In this document: positions 34,742 through 41,491 of the stretch, in pieces
Numbering within the stretch: the first letter of the stretch is position 1
Layout of the letters: every line of letters starts with the position of its first letter
Source: a virus
Virus record (IMG/VR): IMGVR_UViG_3300027492_000003
Span: 1 to 43,243 of that record
Length of the DNA stretch: 43,243 nucleotides
Reading direction: 5' to 3' (one strand)
The notes under the pieces: model-generated
Database searches by the model: none
Told to the model about the DNA's origin: nothing
Seen by the model: the letters and a program-made list of their open reading frames with translations, nothing else
Program-made: the position numbers and the translations under genes

Positions 34742-34799
34742 ATGCAATCTCTCGGCTTTTTAGAGTTGGCGATCAGGGTTATGGCATAAAAATCAGTTG

Positions 34800-35015
34800 T
34801 CATACGCGCTTACCGTCCTGTTCTGCATAGCGTGCAAGTTCGGTGTCGTAATGCTCCCAAATAAACTGAGCAAGCTCTTCTTCGTTCGTGAGCGAAACAA
34901 ACTCGACCTTGGTCACATCACCTAGTTCAAGCGTGACATGCACCTGCACGCCGTTGACTACCAGATCAAACACACCAGTCATCCCGCTGTTTAGCCAAGG
35001 GGGAGTCTGAGCCAT
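34800..35015 (-). CDS. Small acidic hypothetical protein (71 aa)
   Basis: Codes for 71 residues. GAGGTG lies about 4 bases before the ATG, a good start site. The protein has a central beta-like stretch (VFDLVVNGVQVHVTLELGDV) and an acidic helical C-terminus (NEEELAQFIWEHYDTELARY). No family is recognised. Located one base from the preceding gene's stop in the coupled leftward operon. Confidence 0.6.
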   Translation of the reverse strand: MAQTPPWLNSGMTGVFDLVVNGVQVHVTLELGDVTKVEFVSLTNEEELAQFIWEHYDTELARYAEQDGKRV

Positions 35016-35016
35016 G

Positions 35017-35205
35017 TTACACCTCGCGCCGTGCTGGGATGTAGATTGTGCCTTCTAGGCTTTGGTTGAGCGTCACGAATGCCACCTCAGCATCGTTACC
35101 GAAACGCTTAACCGCTGCCGCTCGTGCAACCACCTTTGACCAGAACGGGCCGTAGGCTTGTACCACACCGTTGGGCGCGGTGTACAAGAAAATGTAGATT
35201 CTCAT
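35017..35205 (-). CDS. Small hypothetical protein (62 aa)
   Basis: Codes for 62 residues: strand (MRIYIFLYTAPNG), helix (WSKVVARAAAVKRFG), strand, strand (EGTIYIPA), a compact alpha/beta layout like many phage accessory proteins. No family is recognised. The ATG overlaps the stop of the Dcm-type methyltransferase gene as ATGA, so it is translationally coupled to it and may be co-expressed with modification functions. Confidence 0.6.
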   Translation of the reverse strand: MRIYIFLYTAPNGVVQAYGPFWSKVVARAAAVKRFGNDAEVAFVTLNQSLEGTIYIPARREV

Positions 35206-36692
35206 GGCTTCCCGGCTTTGAGCTTTTCGACTTTGGCGATGCGTTCACCAATCCATCTCATCACCGGCACGGCCATGCTGTTGCCAAGCGCCTTGTAGCG
35301 CGGGCCGTCAGGAGTGTCCTTGCCACGAGGCCGAATGTCGGTGTAGCCGTCTGGGAAGCCTTGTAAGCGCTCGCACTCCACCGGCGTGAGACGACGGACT
35401 TGCATGGCTGGAGAAATTGTCATTTGATGTTCTGGAATTCTGCCAGCACGCAAAGTTCCAGCAGAATCGTATTCTGCAACGCCGTATTGGCTGTCTTGGA
35501 ATACTGTACTTGGCCGCGACACGAGCGGCGTACCTCGACCAGTCCCGTCTTCGCTTGCATTAAATCCTCGGCCACGCAGAGTGTGGGTAACAGAAGGCTG
35601 CTGCACCATCACCGTTGGCCCCGAAGCGTTCACAGACGAACCTGGCGTGCCCATTGTCGCTGCAACATCACCAGTCACGCTTCCGTTGTAGCAGTCGGTT
35701 CCGAGCGCCACCGCCATCGTGTGTCCGTCAGTATCAACTGCGCCAGATTGGTTGCCGTACTGCACAGGATCTTGTCGTGCGTTAAACCCAACAAAGTATC
35801 CAGCGCCGTCGTCAATGTGCTGGTTGTCCTGCTCGTACTTGTCGCCAAATTGCGCGTTCATGCACGGCACAACGTCAGCCGGCCATGTTACATGCAGGTC
35901 GCTAGCAGACTTGAAGTCTCGAGCAGCGACTGTAGATGCAATGTCATCCTCCACATACGAGTCGATAGCCAACCGCCGTGCGTTCATGCATTTGGTTGCA
36001 ACCATATGACCCGCTACCGCATTTTGTGCCCGCTGCGCGTTGATCCTGCAATCAATTGCGCCAACTACATCTGCGCTACTTGACGCAAGGCCGCTTCGAG
36101 CGCCGGAGGAAGTTTCTTGTTGCGCTTTGCTGCGCGGCGAAGAATCCCCTCGCACGCTTTCGCGCTCAAAAAGAACCGCTGCGGCACAGCGCCAGTCACC
36201 AAGGTATCCAACAACGAAGACTCTTCTACGGCGCTGGGCCACTCCGAAGTAACGAGCGTCAAGCACTCGGTAGGCGAACCCATACCCGAGTTGAGCCAGC
36301 GCCCCGAGGAAGGAACCAAAGTCCCGTCCTCCTCCGCTGGACAAGACTCCAGGCACATTTTCCCAGACGATCCATTTTGGCTGTAGCTTTTCAGCCAAGC
36401 GGACAAACTCAAGTGTAAGTTGCCCTCGACCGTCAACCATTCCTCCTCGCTTGCCAGCGATGCTGAAAGATTGACATGGGGTTCCTCCGACCAAAAGGTC
36501 AACTGCTCCACGCTCCAAAGGCCATTTGTCATGTTGTGTCAGATCTTGAAAATTCGGCACATCGGGATAGTGATGCGCCAAGACTTGTTGCGGAAATTTT
36601 TCGATCTCAGCAAAACCCACAGGTTTCCACCCCAGGTGATGCCAAGCGACAGTTGCGGCTTCGATACCGCTACACACGGATAGGTACTTCAT
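35202..36692 (-). CDS. Dcm-type C5-cytosine DNA methyltransferase
   Basis: Codes for 496 residues with the full C5-methyltransferase motif set: SVCSGIEAATVAWHHLG (motif I, residues 5-21), FAEIEKFP (motif II), GGTPCQSFS with catalytic Cys73 (IV), ENV at 111-113 (VI), QRRRRVF at 153-159 (VIII), RRLTPVECERLQGFP near 430-455 (IX region) and GNSMAVP at about 471 (X). It methylates cytosine at carbon 5, probably shielding phage DNA from host restriction. Residues about 170-430 form a long, low-complexity target-recognition region, so the sequence specificity cannot be read. Overlaps both neighbours as ATGA. It is distinct from the methyltransferase domain inside the giant virion protein. Confidence 0.92.
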   Translation of the reverse strand: MKYLSVCSGIEAATVAWHHLGWKPVGFAEIEKFPQQVLAHHYPDVPNFQDLTQHDKWPLERGAVDLLVGGTPCQSFSIAGKRGGMVDGRGQLTLEFVRLAEKLQPKWIVWENVPGVLSSGGGRDFGSFLGALAQLGYGFAYRVLDARYFGVAQRRRRVFVVGYLGDWRCAAAVLFERESVRGDSSPRSKAQQETSSGARSGLASSSADVVGAIDCRINAQRAQNAVAGHMVATKCMNARRLAIDSYVEDDIASTVAARDFKSASDLHVTWPADVVPCMNAQFGDKYEQDNQHIDDGAGYFVGFNARQDPVQYGNQSGAVDTDGHTMAVALGTDCYNGSVTGDVAATMGTPGSSVNASGPTVMVQQPSVTHTLRGRGFNASEDGTGRGTPLVSRPSTVFQDSQYGVAEYDSAGTLRAGRIPEHQMTISPAMQVRRLTPVECERLQGFPDGYTDIRPRGKDTPDGPRYKALGNSMAVPVMRWIGERIAKVEKLKAGKP

Positions 36693-37105
36693 TGCTTGGG
36701 CCGTGCCGTAGGTTGGTCAAACTCGTTTTCCACCCACTTAGCCCCAGCAGGGTCATATCGCATTTCGCATACGCGAAGCGTCCAGCGCGGGCCGACCTTC
36801 TGCCAGCCATGCACCTCCAAGCTCGCCCAAGTCGCCCACAAGGCCGCAGGCGCGGTCTGGCGGATCTTTGCCTTGCGTGCGCTCATGTTGCCGCGTGTCG
36901 TCACCTGCACGCCTAGGATCGGCGCTGTGGGACTGACGGCAACAATGTCGATCACCTGAAACAGATCCTGGCGAATCTTGGCAAAGGGGTTCCACCTCTC
37001 GACGATCTGCGCGGTCACGCCTTTGCGGCGTAACCAAGCCATCGTGAGTTGTGTCGGGGAAATCTTAGTCGTTTTCTTCTTCGTTGAGGTCTTCTTCGTC
37101 GTCAT
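36689..37105 (-). CDS. PD-(D/E)XK-like nuclease-fold protein
   Basis: Codes for 138 residues from the ATG at 37105 (the TTG two codons upstream is unlikely). After a Lys/Thr-rich start comes 'LRRKGVTAQIVERWNPFAKIRQDLFQVIDIVAVSP' and then 'ILGVQVTTRGN', the pattern of restriction-endonuclease-like phage proteins with Asp in VID and a Q-x-T where E/Q-x-K is usual. The Lys is missing in place, so activity is uncertain; the nearby RGN or ARKAK may supply it. It precedes the methyltransferase gene with ATGA overlap and overlaps the small upstream gene by 41 bases. It could process or repair DNA, or be an inactive DNA-binding relative. Confidence 0.55.
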   Translation of the reverse strand: MTTKKTSTKKKTTKISPTQLTMAWLRRKGVTAQIVERWNPFAKIRQDLFQVIDIVAVSPTAPILGVQVTTRGNMSARKAKIRQTAPAALWATWASLEVHGWQKVGPRWTLRVCEMRYDPAGAKWVENEFDQPTARPKQ

Positions 37106-37244
37106 AGTCAAATCCGCTGTGCGCTAGTAGGCACATCATCAGCACGCCGACCACCTCGGCGCGTGTAAGGTGATATTTTTCAGCCGTTTTAGCGATGGTA
37201 AGTGAAACTGCGTTTCCCAGTTTTTCGCGGCCAACACTTGTCAT
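37065..37244 (-). CDS. Small acidic-tailed protein (59 aa)
   Basis: Reads from ATG at 37244 to TAA at 37067-37065, 59 residues: MTSVGREKLGNAVSLTIAKT, a helical KYHLTRAEVVGVLMMCLLAHSG part, then a very acidic tail (DYDDEEDLNEEEND). The ATG overlaps the upstream gene's TGA as ATGA, the standard coupling in this operon, and the codon pattern is regular, so I consider it real. It overlaps the start of the nuclease-like gene by 41 bases. The acidic tail is reminiscent of DNA-mimic or chaperone-like phage proteins (speculative). Confidence 0.6.
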   Translation of the reverse strand: MTSVGREKLGNAVSLTIAKTAEKYHLTRAEVVGVLMMCLLAHSGFDYDDEEDLNEEEND

Positions 37245-37411
37245 TGCTTCTTTTTAGGCTTTTTCTGATCCATCCGCCACTTTGCAAACGGATCCATGAA
37301 ATTCCAATTTTCAGCATTCCATTTAGTGCTACAAGCCAATGAACACAATTTCTGGTTCTTGTTTTTGCGGCTATCAAACTGATTACCGCATTGCGGGCAA
37401 ATCTTAGTCAT
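37241..37411 (-). CDS. Small zinc-ribbon protein (56 aa)
   Basis: Codes for 56 residues from the ATG at 37411. It starts MTKICPQCGNQFDSRKNKNQ and continues to KLCSLAC, giving a C-x2-C...C-x3-C zinc ribbon, then a basic tail (QKKPKKKQ). An in-frame GTG at 37438 would add nine residues and has a stronger ribosome-binding site, but that site is buried in the hairpin at 37424-37449. A role in nucleic-acid binding is likely. The stop overlaps the downstream ATG. Confidence 0.65.
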   Translation of the reverse strand: MTKICPQCGNQFDSRKNKNQKLCSLACSTKWNAENWNFMDPFAKWRMDQKKPKKKQ

Positions 37412-37423
37412 GTGCGCGATGTT

Positions 37424-37449
37424 GGGGGAAGCGACCACTCGCCTCCCCC
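37424..37449 (-). other. GC-rich hairpin upstream of the zinc-ribbon gene
   Basis: GGGGGA (37424-37429) pairs with TCCCCC (37444-37449) and GCGA (37431-37434) with TCGC (37439-37442), a 10-bp stem with one mismatch and a 4-base loop. There is no T tract. Read leftwards, GGGGGAGGCGA contains a Shine-Dalgarno-like stretch, so the hairpin could hide a GTG start. It is very similar to the hairpin at 13974-14000. Confidence 0.6.
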
Positions 37450-37466
37450 TGGGTTGTTGTTACTCG

Positions 37467-38156
37467 TCAGCTTGCCTGAGCAGCACGCCGCTCTTCCAGC
37501 AATTTCTTGAGTCCTTCAATATCTTTCTTGGCTGCTTCAACGCTGACCCATTTGGGGACATAACCGAACGCTCGAGAGTTCAACTTGAACCACTCGTCGC
37601 GGACATCGTCTTCGGCTTCGCGCTTAACCGGCTTCATGACGGTCGGCTGTGACTTGCCTGGCTTCACTTCTGCGCTCAACTCGAACAAGCCCTGCCAGCT
37701 CTTGGCAATGCTCTGTTCAATGACCTTGCAGAAGTACTGCGGGCCTTGGGACTCGAACTGCTGAAGGTTGGCTTTGAGCGTGCGCTGCTGCCACTTGGCC
37801 AAGTTGCGCTCGCGACGATAGGCGTACCATTCGGTCAGAGCAGCTTTCACCTCAGGCGTATCCAGAGCGGAAAATTCCGCTAAAATTTCAAATTCCGCCA
37901 AGGTTCTTCCTCCCCCTTTGGATACCCTCTCCTTTTCCGGAGTGCTTTTTGAAACTACCGTTTCAAGAGAGTCAGAACCGCCCCCTCCGTTGGTTCCCCC
38001 TCCTTCTACACCCTTGTCAAGGGGCTGGCAAACAGAAATTTCGGATTTTTCTACAAGTTTTTTCTCGGTAGAAAGTTGCGATACGGCATTTTCCAGCCGG
38101 TCAAGGCGTTGGCCGTAGGACACGATCTCATTCAAAAGCTGTGATAACAGTTGCAT
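37467..38156 (-). CDS. Putative replication protein (DnaD/DnaT-like helicase loader)
   Basis: Codes for 229 residues. Residues 1-40 form a coiled coil (MQLLSQLLNEIVSYGQRLDRLE...), 45-85 a Gly/Ser-rich disordered linker, and about 90-170 contain 'VKAALTEWYAYRRERNLAKWQQRTLKANLQQFESQGPQYFCKVIEQSIAKSWQGLFELS', which follows the DnaD-like/phage replication-initiator pattern in which a helical block ends with 'v..SI..gW.Glf'. The basic C-terminus could bind DNA or the host helicase. As no helicase or polymerase gene is present, this may recruit host DnaB. The assignment rests on a pattern, not a search. Confidence 0.5.
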   Translation of the reverse strand: MQLLSQLLNEIVSYGQRLDRLENAVSQLSTEKKLVEKSEISVCQPLDKGVEGGGTNGGGGSDSLETVVSKSTPEKERVSKGGGRTLAEFEILAEFSALDTPEVKAALTEWYAYRRERNLAKWQQRTLKANLQQFESQGPQYFCKVIEQSIAKSWQGLFELSAEVKPGKSQPTVMKPVKREAEDDVRDEWFKLNSRAFGYVPKWVSVEAAKKDIEGLKKLLEERRAAQAS

Positions 38157-38314
38157 TTGTCTTCTCGTCTGCTAGGTTCTGTGGGTCGTTGTTGTCTGCC
38201 GACCTTGGCCCACCACGAGGTCGGAAGTTCGCCCGCAAGGGCTTGAGCGGATAGAAGCCTGCGGAGTCACCACCTCCTCCGCAGGCTTCACTCTTTGTGA
38301 GGCTTCCTAAGCGC
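38157..38314 (-). ncRNA. Structured intergenic region with three hairpins
   Basis: No gene is seen in these 158 bases. They hold a perfect 13-bp stem GAAGCCTGCGGAG/CTCCGCAGGCTTC (38254-38266 with 38277-38289), a GNRA-type mini hairpin GCCC-GCAA-GGGC (38231-38242), and a 7-bp stem CCGACCT/AGGTCGG (38199-38205 with 38218-38224). None has a T tract on the leftward strand, so termination alone does not explain them. Possibly a structured leader, processing site or small RNA between the SSB-like and the replication gene; the RNA type is a guess. Confidence 0.4.
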
Positions 38315-38779
38315 TCAGAACGGCGTTAGGTCGGGATCCTCGTCAGGACTGGGCTTCGTGCGCGGACGGCCTGCTGGGCGGTCAGGATTCTTGTGCTGCG
38401 GATCCTGCGGCGGAGCGTCGCCCAACAACTCGGCGGGCACGACATAGCCGCCCGTCTTGGTCGCAAAGGCTTTGACCTTGAGCCAGTCCTCGCCTTGCCA
38501 CTCCTCGTAGCCCAGATGCGCTGATACCTCCTTGTCGAGGAAGTCGGGCGCATCCGGCTCGTAGCCTGCTGCAAAGCCCCAGCCAACCAGCTTGAGCTTG
38601 CCCAGCGTCACGCCTTTGCCGGCCAACATGATCGTCTCCCAGACCTTGTATCCAGGATGGTCGATCAGCTGGCACTCGACGCTGAAGTAAGCGTCACCAG
38701 AGGCTTTCGCGTGCTTCTTGGCGCACTTGATGCACCGTAGCCGGTAGATGCCGTTGGGCAGTTTCGGTTTGCTACTCAT
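38315..38779 (-). CDS. SSB-like single-stranded-DNA-binding protein
   Basis: Codes for 154 residues from the ATG at 38779; a TTG at 38791 is possible but too close to the GGAGG site. The N-terminal part is beta-rich with a CIKC pair at residues about 16-19, suggestive of an OB fold with a metal site, and the C-terminal 30 residues are a proline/acidic disordered tail ending DEDPDLTPF. An acidic tail ending in Pro-Phe is the hallmark of SSB proteins, which dock partners through it. Neighbouring recombinase and exonuclease genes support a role in recombination or replication. Overlaps the previous gene by 8 bases. Confidence 0.6.
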   Translation of the reverse strand: MSSKPKLPNGIYRLRCIKCAKKHAKASGDAYFSVECQLIDHPGYKVWETIMLAGKGVTLGKLKLVGWGFAAGYEPDAPDFLDKEVSAHLGYEEWQGEDWLKVKAFATKTGGYVVPAELLGDAPPQDPQHKNPDRPAGRPRTKPSPDEDPDLTPF

Positions 38780-39083
38780 TGGTAGTAACAACCTCCGCCT
38801 TGTCGGCCTCTAGACCTTGCCAGTTACGCATCTTGGTCGGACTGCCGTAGGAGTCACGCGGTGCATAGTGTTCCAAGAACCGCGCAAGCTCCCCAATAGC
38901 GTGTTGGTTGTGCAGGTCAGCCCGCAACGCCACTTGGATAAAGTCGTTGCTTAACGCTGCGGTCAGGAACGACCCTGGGCGTGCGCCAAAGACGATGTAA
39001 CGCACAAGCGATTCCGCCGTGGAATCGGACAAGCGCGGACATTGGTTGCGGACATGGGTTTGCCACATGGAATACTGACTCAT
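38772..39083 (-). CDS. Hypothetical protein (103 aa)
   Basis: Codes for 103 residues, predicted mainly helical (SDSTAESLVRYIVFGARPGSF, then ALSNDFIQVALRADLHNQHAIGELARFLEHYAP), with no known motif. The ATG has GGAGGTGAG in front and overlaps the upstream stop as ATGA. It sits inside the recombination gene set, between the SSB-like gene and a small membrane protein, and may be an accessory of it. No family is recognised. Confidence 0.6.
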   Translation of the reverse strand: MSQYSMWQTHVRNQCPRLSDSTAESLVRYIVFGARPGSFLTAALSNDFIQVALRADLHNQHAIGELARFLEHYAPRDSYGSPTKMRNWQGLEADKAEVVTTNE

Positions 39084-39256
39084 TTGCTCACCTCCAGAAC
39101 TGCTTCGTTTTGCTTTTTCAACTCTGTATGGATGCCGTCAAGCTTCGACCAGAAGAACAACGACCACCAGTAGATCAGGACTGCGGGCGCACCACCGAAG
39201 GCAGACGCTGCAAAAGTCCCAGCTACGCACAAGACCGCTAGAAGGAATGACTTCAT
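39080..39256 (-). CDS. Small membrane protein (58 aa)
   Basis: Reads from ATG at 39256 to TGA at 39082-39080, 58 residues. An N-terminal signal-like segment (MKSFLLAVLCVAGTFAASAF) and a second hydrophobic run (APAVLIYWWSLFFW) are followed by a helical KLDGIHTELKKQNEAV end. Both ends overlap neighbouring genes as ATGA, strong evidence that it is translated. It could be a superinfection-exclusion or membrane-anchored accessory; no family is recognised. Confidence 0.65.
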   Translation of the reverse strand: MKSFLLAVLCVAGTFAASAFGGAPAVLIYWWSLFFWSKLDGIHTELKKQNEAVLEVSK

Positions 39257-40101
39257 TGCGCGGCCTCAGGCTGCGTCACAGGCTTGATGTCAGCCAAGTT
39301 GACGATCAGCTTTGCACGCGGCGTAAAGAACTCGTCGCGGGTCGCGCTGCCATCCTTAATGCTGTTGTAAATCTGGCGCAACTCAGCGATCTCTTCTGCG
39401 CTGGCATCATCCAGGCGATGCTCAAGGCGGTCTTCAATCATGTCCTTGCTCACGCCGTACTGCTGATATGCGGTCACCAGCTTCTTGAGCGTACCCGTGC
39501 GGTCGGCCTTGATCTCGCCGCTCGCCGTCTTGGCTTCGCTTTGCGTGCAAGCTGCCATCGCATCCTCGATCAGGTCAGCGGGCAACAAACGCAACAACGC
39601 ATTGCGCTCAAGGAATGACGCACGACGGCTCACAAGCTCGCGCAGGTCGCGCTCGTCGGGGGTAACCCATTGCGTCTCCTCTTGGCCGTCCGGCGTGCGG
39701 AATTTGCGCTGGATGCGAGCGTTGAACTTGTCCTCCAGCACAACGCGACGATTGGTTTGCTGATCCCAAGCGTAGCCCTGCAAGTGGATCTGGTCGTCGT
39801 CGTTCGACAGCACGCGGTAGCCGCTCACGCAGTTGCCATAGCAGCGTGCGATCTCACGCGCCAGCACAACGCTCGCGCCGCTCACCGTCGTCTTGCCACG
39901 CGGGTAACGATACACCGCCTTGTTGGCAAAGCTCGGGCGAGCGCACGAGTTCATAATGTTCTGGAATGCTGCGAGTTCGTCACGCGGGAATTGTTTGGCA
40001 AGCATCACCGCTGCTTGAGCTTCACCAAGCTCTCGAGCGACCAAGGCGTTGCTGTTGGTGTTGTTTGTCGTCATTGCGTTGTTGTTGTTTGCGAGTGTCA
40101 T
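39253..40101 (-). CDS. Putative ssDNA-annealing recombinase (RecT-like candidate)
   Basis: Codes for 282 residues from the ATG at 40101, preceded by GAAAGCAAACAA exactly as at the exonuclease start; an ATG at 40125 would add eight residues. After an Asn-rich start, the core 'AAVMLAKQFPRDELAAFQNIMNSC', 'ISGASVVLAREIARCYGN'-type helix and 'LQGYAWDQQTNRRVVLEDKF' is shared by a widespread phage family found beside exonuclease and SSB genes. That setting suggests single-strand annealing in a lambda Red/RecET-like system. I recognise the family pattern but not a proven biochemical activity. The end overlaps the next gene as ATGA. Confidence 0.5.
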   Translation of the reverse strand: MTLANNNNAMTTNNTNSNALVARELGEAQAAVMLAKQFPRDELAAFQNIMNSCARPSFANKAVYRYPRGKTTVSGASVVLAREIARCYGNCVSGYRVLSNDDDQIHLQGYAWDQQTNRRVVLEDKFNARIQRKFRTPDGQEETQWVTPDERDLRELVSRRASFLERNALLRLLPADLIEDAMAACTQSEAKTASGEIKADRTGTLKKLVTAYQQYGVSKDMIEDRLEHRLDDASAEEIAELRQIYNSIKDGSATRDEFFTPRAKLIVNLADIKPVTQPEAAQ

Positions 40102-40113
40102 TTGTTTGCTTTC
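40102..40113 (-). repeat. Conserved start leader, copy 1
   Basis: Leftward GAAAGCAAACAA directly before the recombinase ATG at 40101. The identical 12 bases occur before the exonuclease start (40957-40968). It may be a translation-initiation element, since the Shine-Dalgarno match is only GAAAG. Confidence 0.6.
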
Positions 40114-40117
40114 TAAG

Positions 40118-40954
40118 TCAGTCATTGTTTTCAGTTGTAGGGGATACAGAGAACTGTTTGCGGCGGCGCTCGCCGTAGGGGCATTTCGACCAGTAGCCGC
40201 ACCATTTCGGGTTGCAGCACCAGTCGTTGGGATCTGCGGGCATGAACGCGCCAGAGTCGAATACACGCACCGCTGCGTCGATCCGGCGCAACAAAGGCTC
40301 GTGGTCGGTCGGGGTCTGGCTCGACACTTCCTGGTACGCAGTCTTCTTGCCGGACTGCACGAGGACATCCAGCTTGAAGTCCTTGATCGCAAGGCCATGT
40401 TGCTGCGCCATGAGCGCGTAGAAGTCTTTCTGGACGCTGTTGGCGGCTGCGTCAGGCGCATACGCCTTTCCAGTCGTCTTGGTGTCCCGTAGCGTGCCCT
40501 TGCTAGCCTCTACGACATCCACCGTGCCCTCCAGCGCGATCCTGCCGCCCGTCTCAAGCCGGAACACCTGCTCAACCGCAGTCGGCTGGATACGCGGTGC
40601 GGCTTGGGTTGCATGAAGCTCGGCCAGCTTGACGACTCGGTCGATGGTCTGGCCCATAAGATTTTCACGGCCTACGGTCGCCTCTTCGGGAGTCAGCAAA
40701 ACCTCCTGCTCGAAACCGTCCCGTGCTGCTTCCGCTGCTGCGCCCCGGACATCCTCCAAAGGCAGTAGCTGCCCAGTTTCGATCTTGGCCCTAAGGTTAC
40801 GCTCGACCGCCTTGTGCGTTGCCGTACCAGCCAGCGCTGCGATCCCAGGGGCCGATCTGATCCCTTCGATGTAGCGATAGTACGCCTGCATTCCGCAGCG
40901 CGAAATCGTGCTAAGGGTGCTTTGGTGAATTGTCAGTTTTTTCTGCGAGTCCAT
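40118..40954 (-). CDS. PD-(D/E)XK exonuclease, Cas4/RecB-like
   Basis: Codes for 278 residues. The nuclease core is seen in 'EGTVDVVEASKGTLRDTKTTGKAY' (metal-binding Asp in VDV, Asp and Lys in RDTK) after a 'GTATHKAVER' helix that supplies the early His. A late cysteine cluster (WCCNPKWCGYWSKCPYG) with Cys21 near the N-terminus (ISRCGMQAYY) forms the Fe-S clamp typical of Cas4/AddB-like exonucleases. It probably resects DNA ends to give single strands for the neighbouring annealase and SSB-like protein. The starting leader GAAAGCAAACAACC matches the one before the recombinase gene. Confidence 0.82.
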   Translation of the reverse strand: MDSQKKLTIHQSTLSTISRCGMQAYYRYIEGIRSAPGIAALAGTATHKAVERNLRAKIETGQLLPLEDVRGAAAEAARDGFEQEVLLTPEEATVGRENLMGQTIDRVVKLAELHATQAAPRIQPTAVEQVFRLETGGRIALEGTVDVVEASKGTLRDTKTTGKAYAPDAAANSVQKDFYALMAQQHGLAIKDFKLDVLVQSGKKTAYQEVSSQTPTDHEPLLRRIDAAVRVFDSGAFMPADPNDWCCNPKWCGYWSKCPYGERRRKQFSVSPTTENND

Positions 40955-41100
40955 GGTTGTTTGCTTTCGCGTTCGATTGCTGCAATTAGCTCAAGGTAGG
41001 TTCGGAGGAGGGCGGCATTTCGCCTGGATTCACCCATGCTTCGGTCGCTGAGGCAGGAGTCAAAAGCTCGGAGGAGCCGCTCAATGTGGGGTTCGAGCAT
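40933..41100 (-). CDS. Small helical hypothetical protein overlapping the HTH gene
   Basis: Codes for 55 residues from ATG 41100 (MLEPHIERLLRAFDSCLSDR, then SMGESRRNAALLRTYLELIAAIERE). It looks like a genuine helical phage protein, but the ribosome-binding site is weak and it overlaps the HTH gene by 115 bases in another frame; an ATG at 41163 would lengthen it by 21 residues. It also overlaps the exonuclease start by 22 bases. Either the HTH gene really ends earlier through a frameshift, or the two are read in overlapping frames. Confidence 0.5.
   Translation of the reverse strand: MLEPHIERLLRAFDSCLSDRSMGESRRNAALLRTYLELIAAIERESKQPWTRRKN
40957..40968 (-). repeat. Conserved start leader, copy 2
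   Basis: Leftward GAAAGCAAACAA two bases before the exonuclease ATG at 40954, identical to 40102-40113. The repetition supports the start chosen for the recombinase gene. Confidence 0.6.
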
Positions 41101-41324
41101 GGTGATGGAGTCTTGCCGCGAGGCCTGATAGGACGGTGTTCGCCGGTGAAAGTGATTTTCCATTTGTGACCGTTAATGATATTGCTGATCAGCGGCTGGC
41201 TCACGCCAAATCTGGCTGCAATGTCAACTTGTCGCCAACCTTGACTCCGCAGTCTCCGAATTAGCTCTACATCCTCTCGCGACAAGCGCGACATGATGTG
41301 GGCTTCGCCTGGTTGCATTACCAT
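40986..41324 (-). CDS. Small HTH DNA-binding protein
   Basis: Codes for 112 residues from the ATG at 41324 (GAGGTGAG is a good ribosome-binding site). Residues 11-58 (MSRLSREDVELIRRLRSQGW, then RQVDIAARFGVSQPLISNIINGHKWK) form a typical helix-turn-helix of the Trp-repressor/sigma-like class. The tail after about residue 62 is Pro/Ser-rich and looks like out-of-frame coding, because the reading frame of the following gene overlaps it. It could bind the palindromic sites near 2307 or at the window ends (inference). TAATG overlap with the upstream gene. Confidence 0.65.
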   Translation of the reverse strand: MVMQPGEAHIMSRLSREDVELIRRLRSQGWRQVDIAARFGVSQPLISNIINGHKWKITFTGEHRPIRPRGKTPSPCSNPTLSGSSELLTPASATEAWVNPGEMPPSSEPTLS

Positions 41325-41491
41325 TAGCTCACCTCGTACTCTTCGATTTTATAGGCTGAGACTGCAAAACCATCGTCTGTGTCTTCTTGGACTTGCTTGT
41401 CTGCTGCCTGCTGTGTGGCATAGACTCCAACAACGATGCGTTCGTGTTGCCATGCGCCGCGAATCACATTCGTCAAAACATAAACCTTCAC
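41324..41491 (-). CDS. Small hypothetical protein (55 aa)
   Basis: Codes for 55 residues from a GTG at 41491 that overlaps the preceding TGA, with AAAGGAGGTGGCGAA upstream as a strong ribosome-binding site. The sequence MKVYVLTNVIRGAWQHERIV, then GVYATQQAADKQVQED, ending AYKIEEYEVS is a beta-alpha-beta pattern common to many small phage proteins of unknown function. I chose this start over an ATG far upstream because of the ribosome-binding site and the overlap. Confidence 0.65.
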   Translation of the reverse strand: MKVYVLTNVIRGAWQHERIVVGVYATQQAADKQVQEDTDDGFAVSAYKIEEYEVS

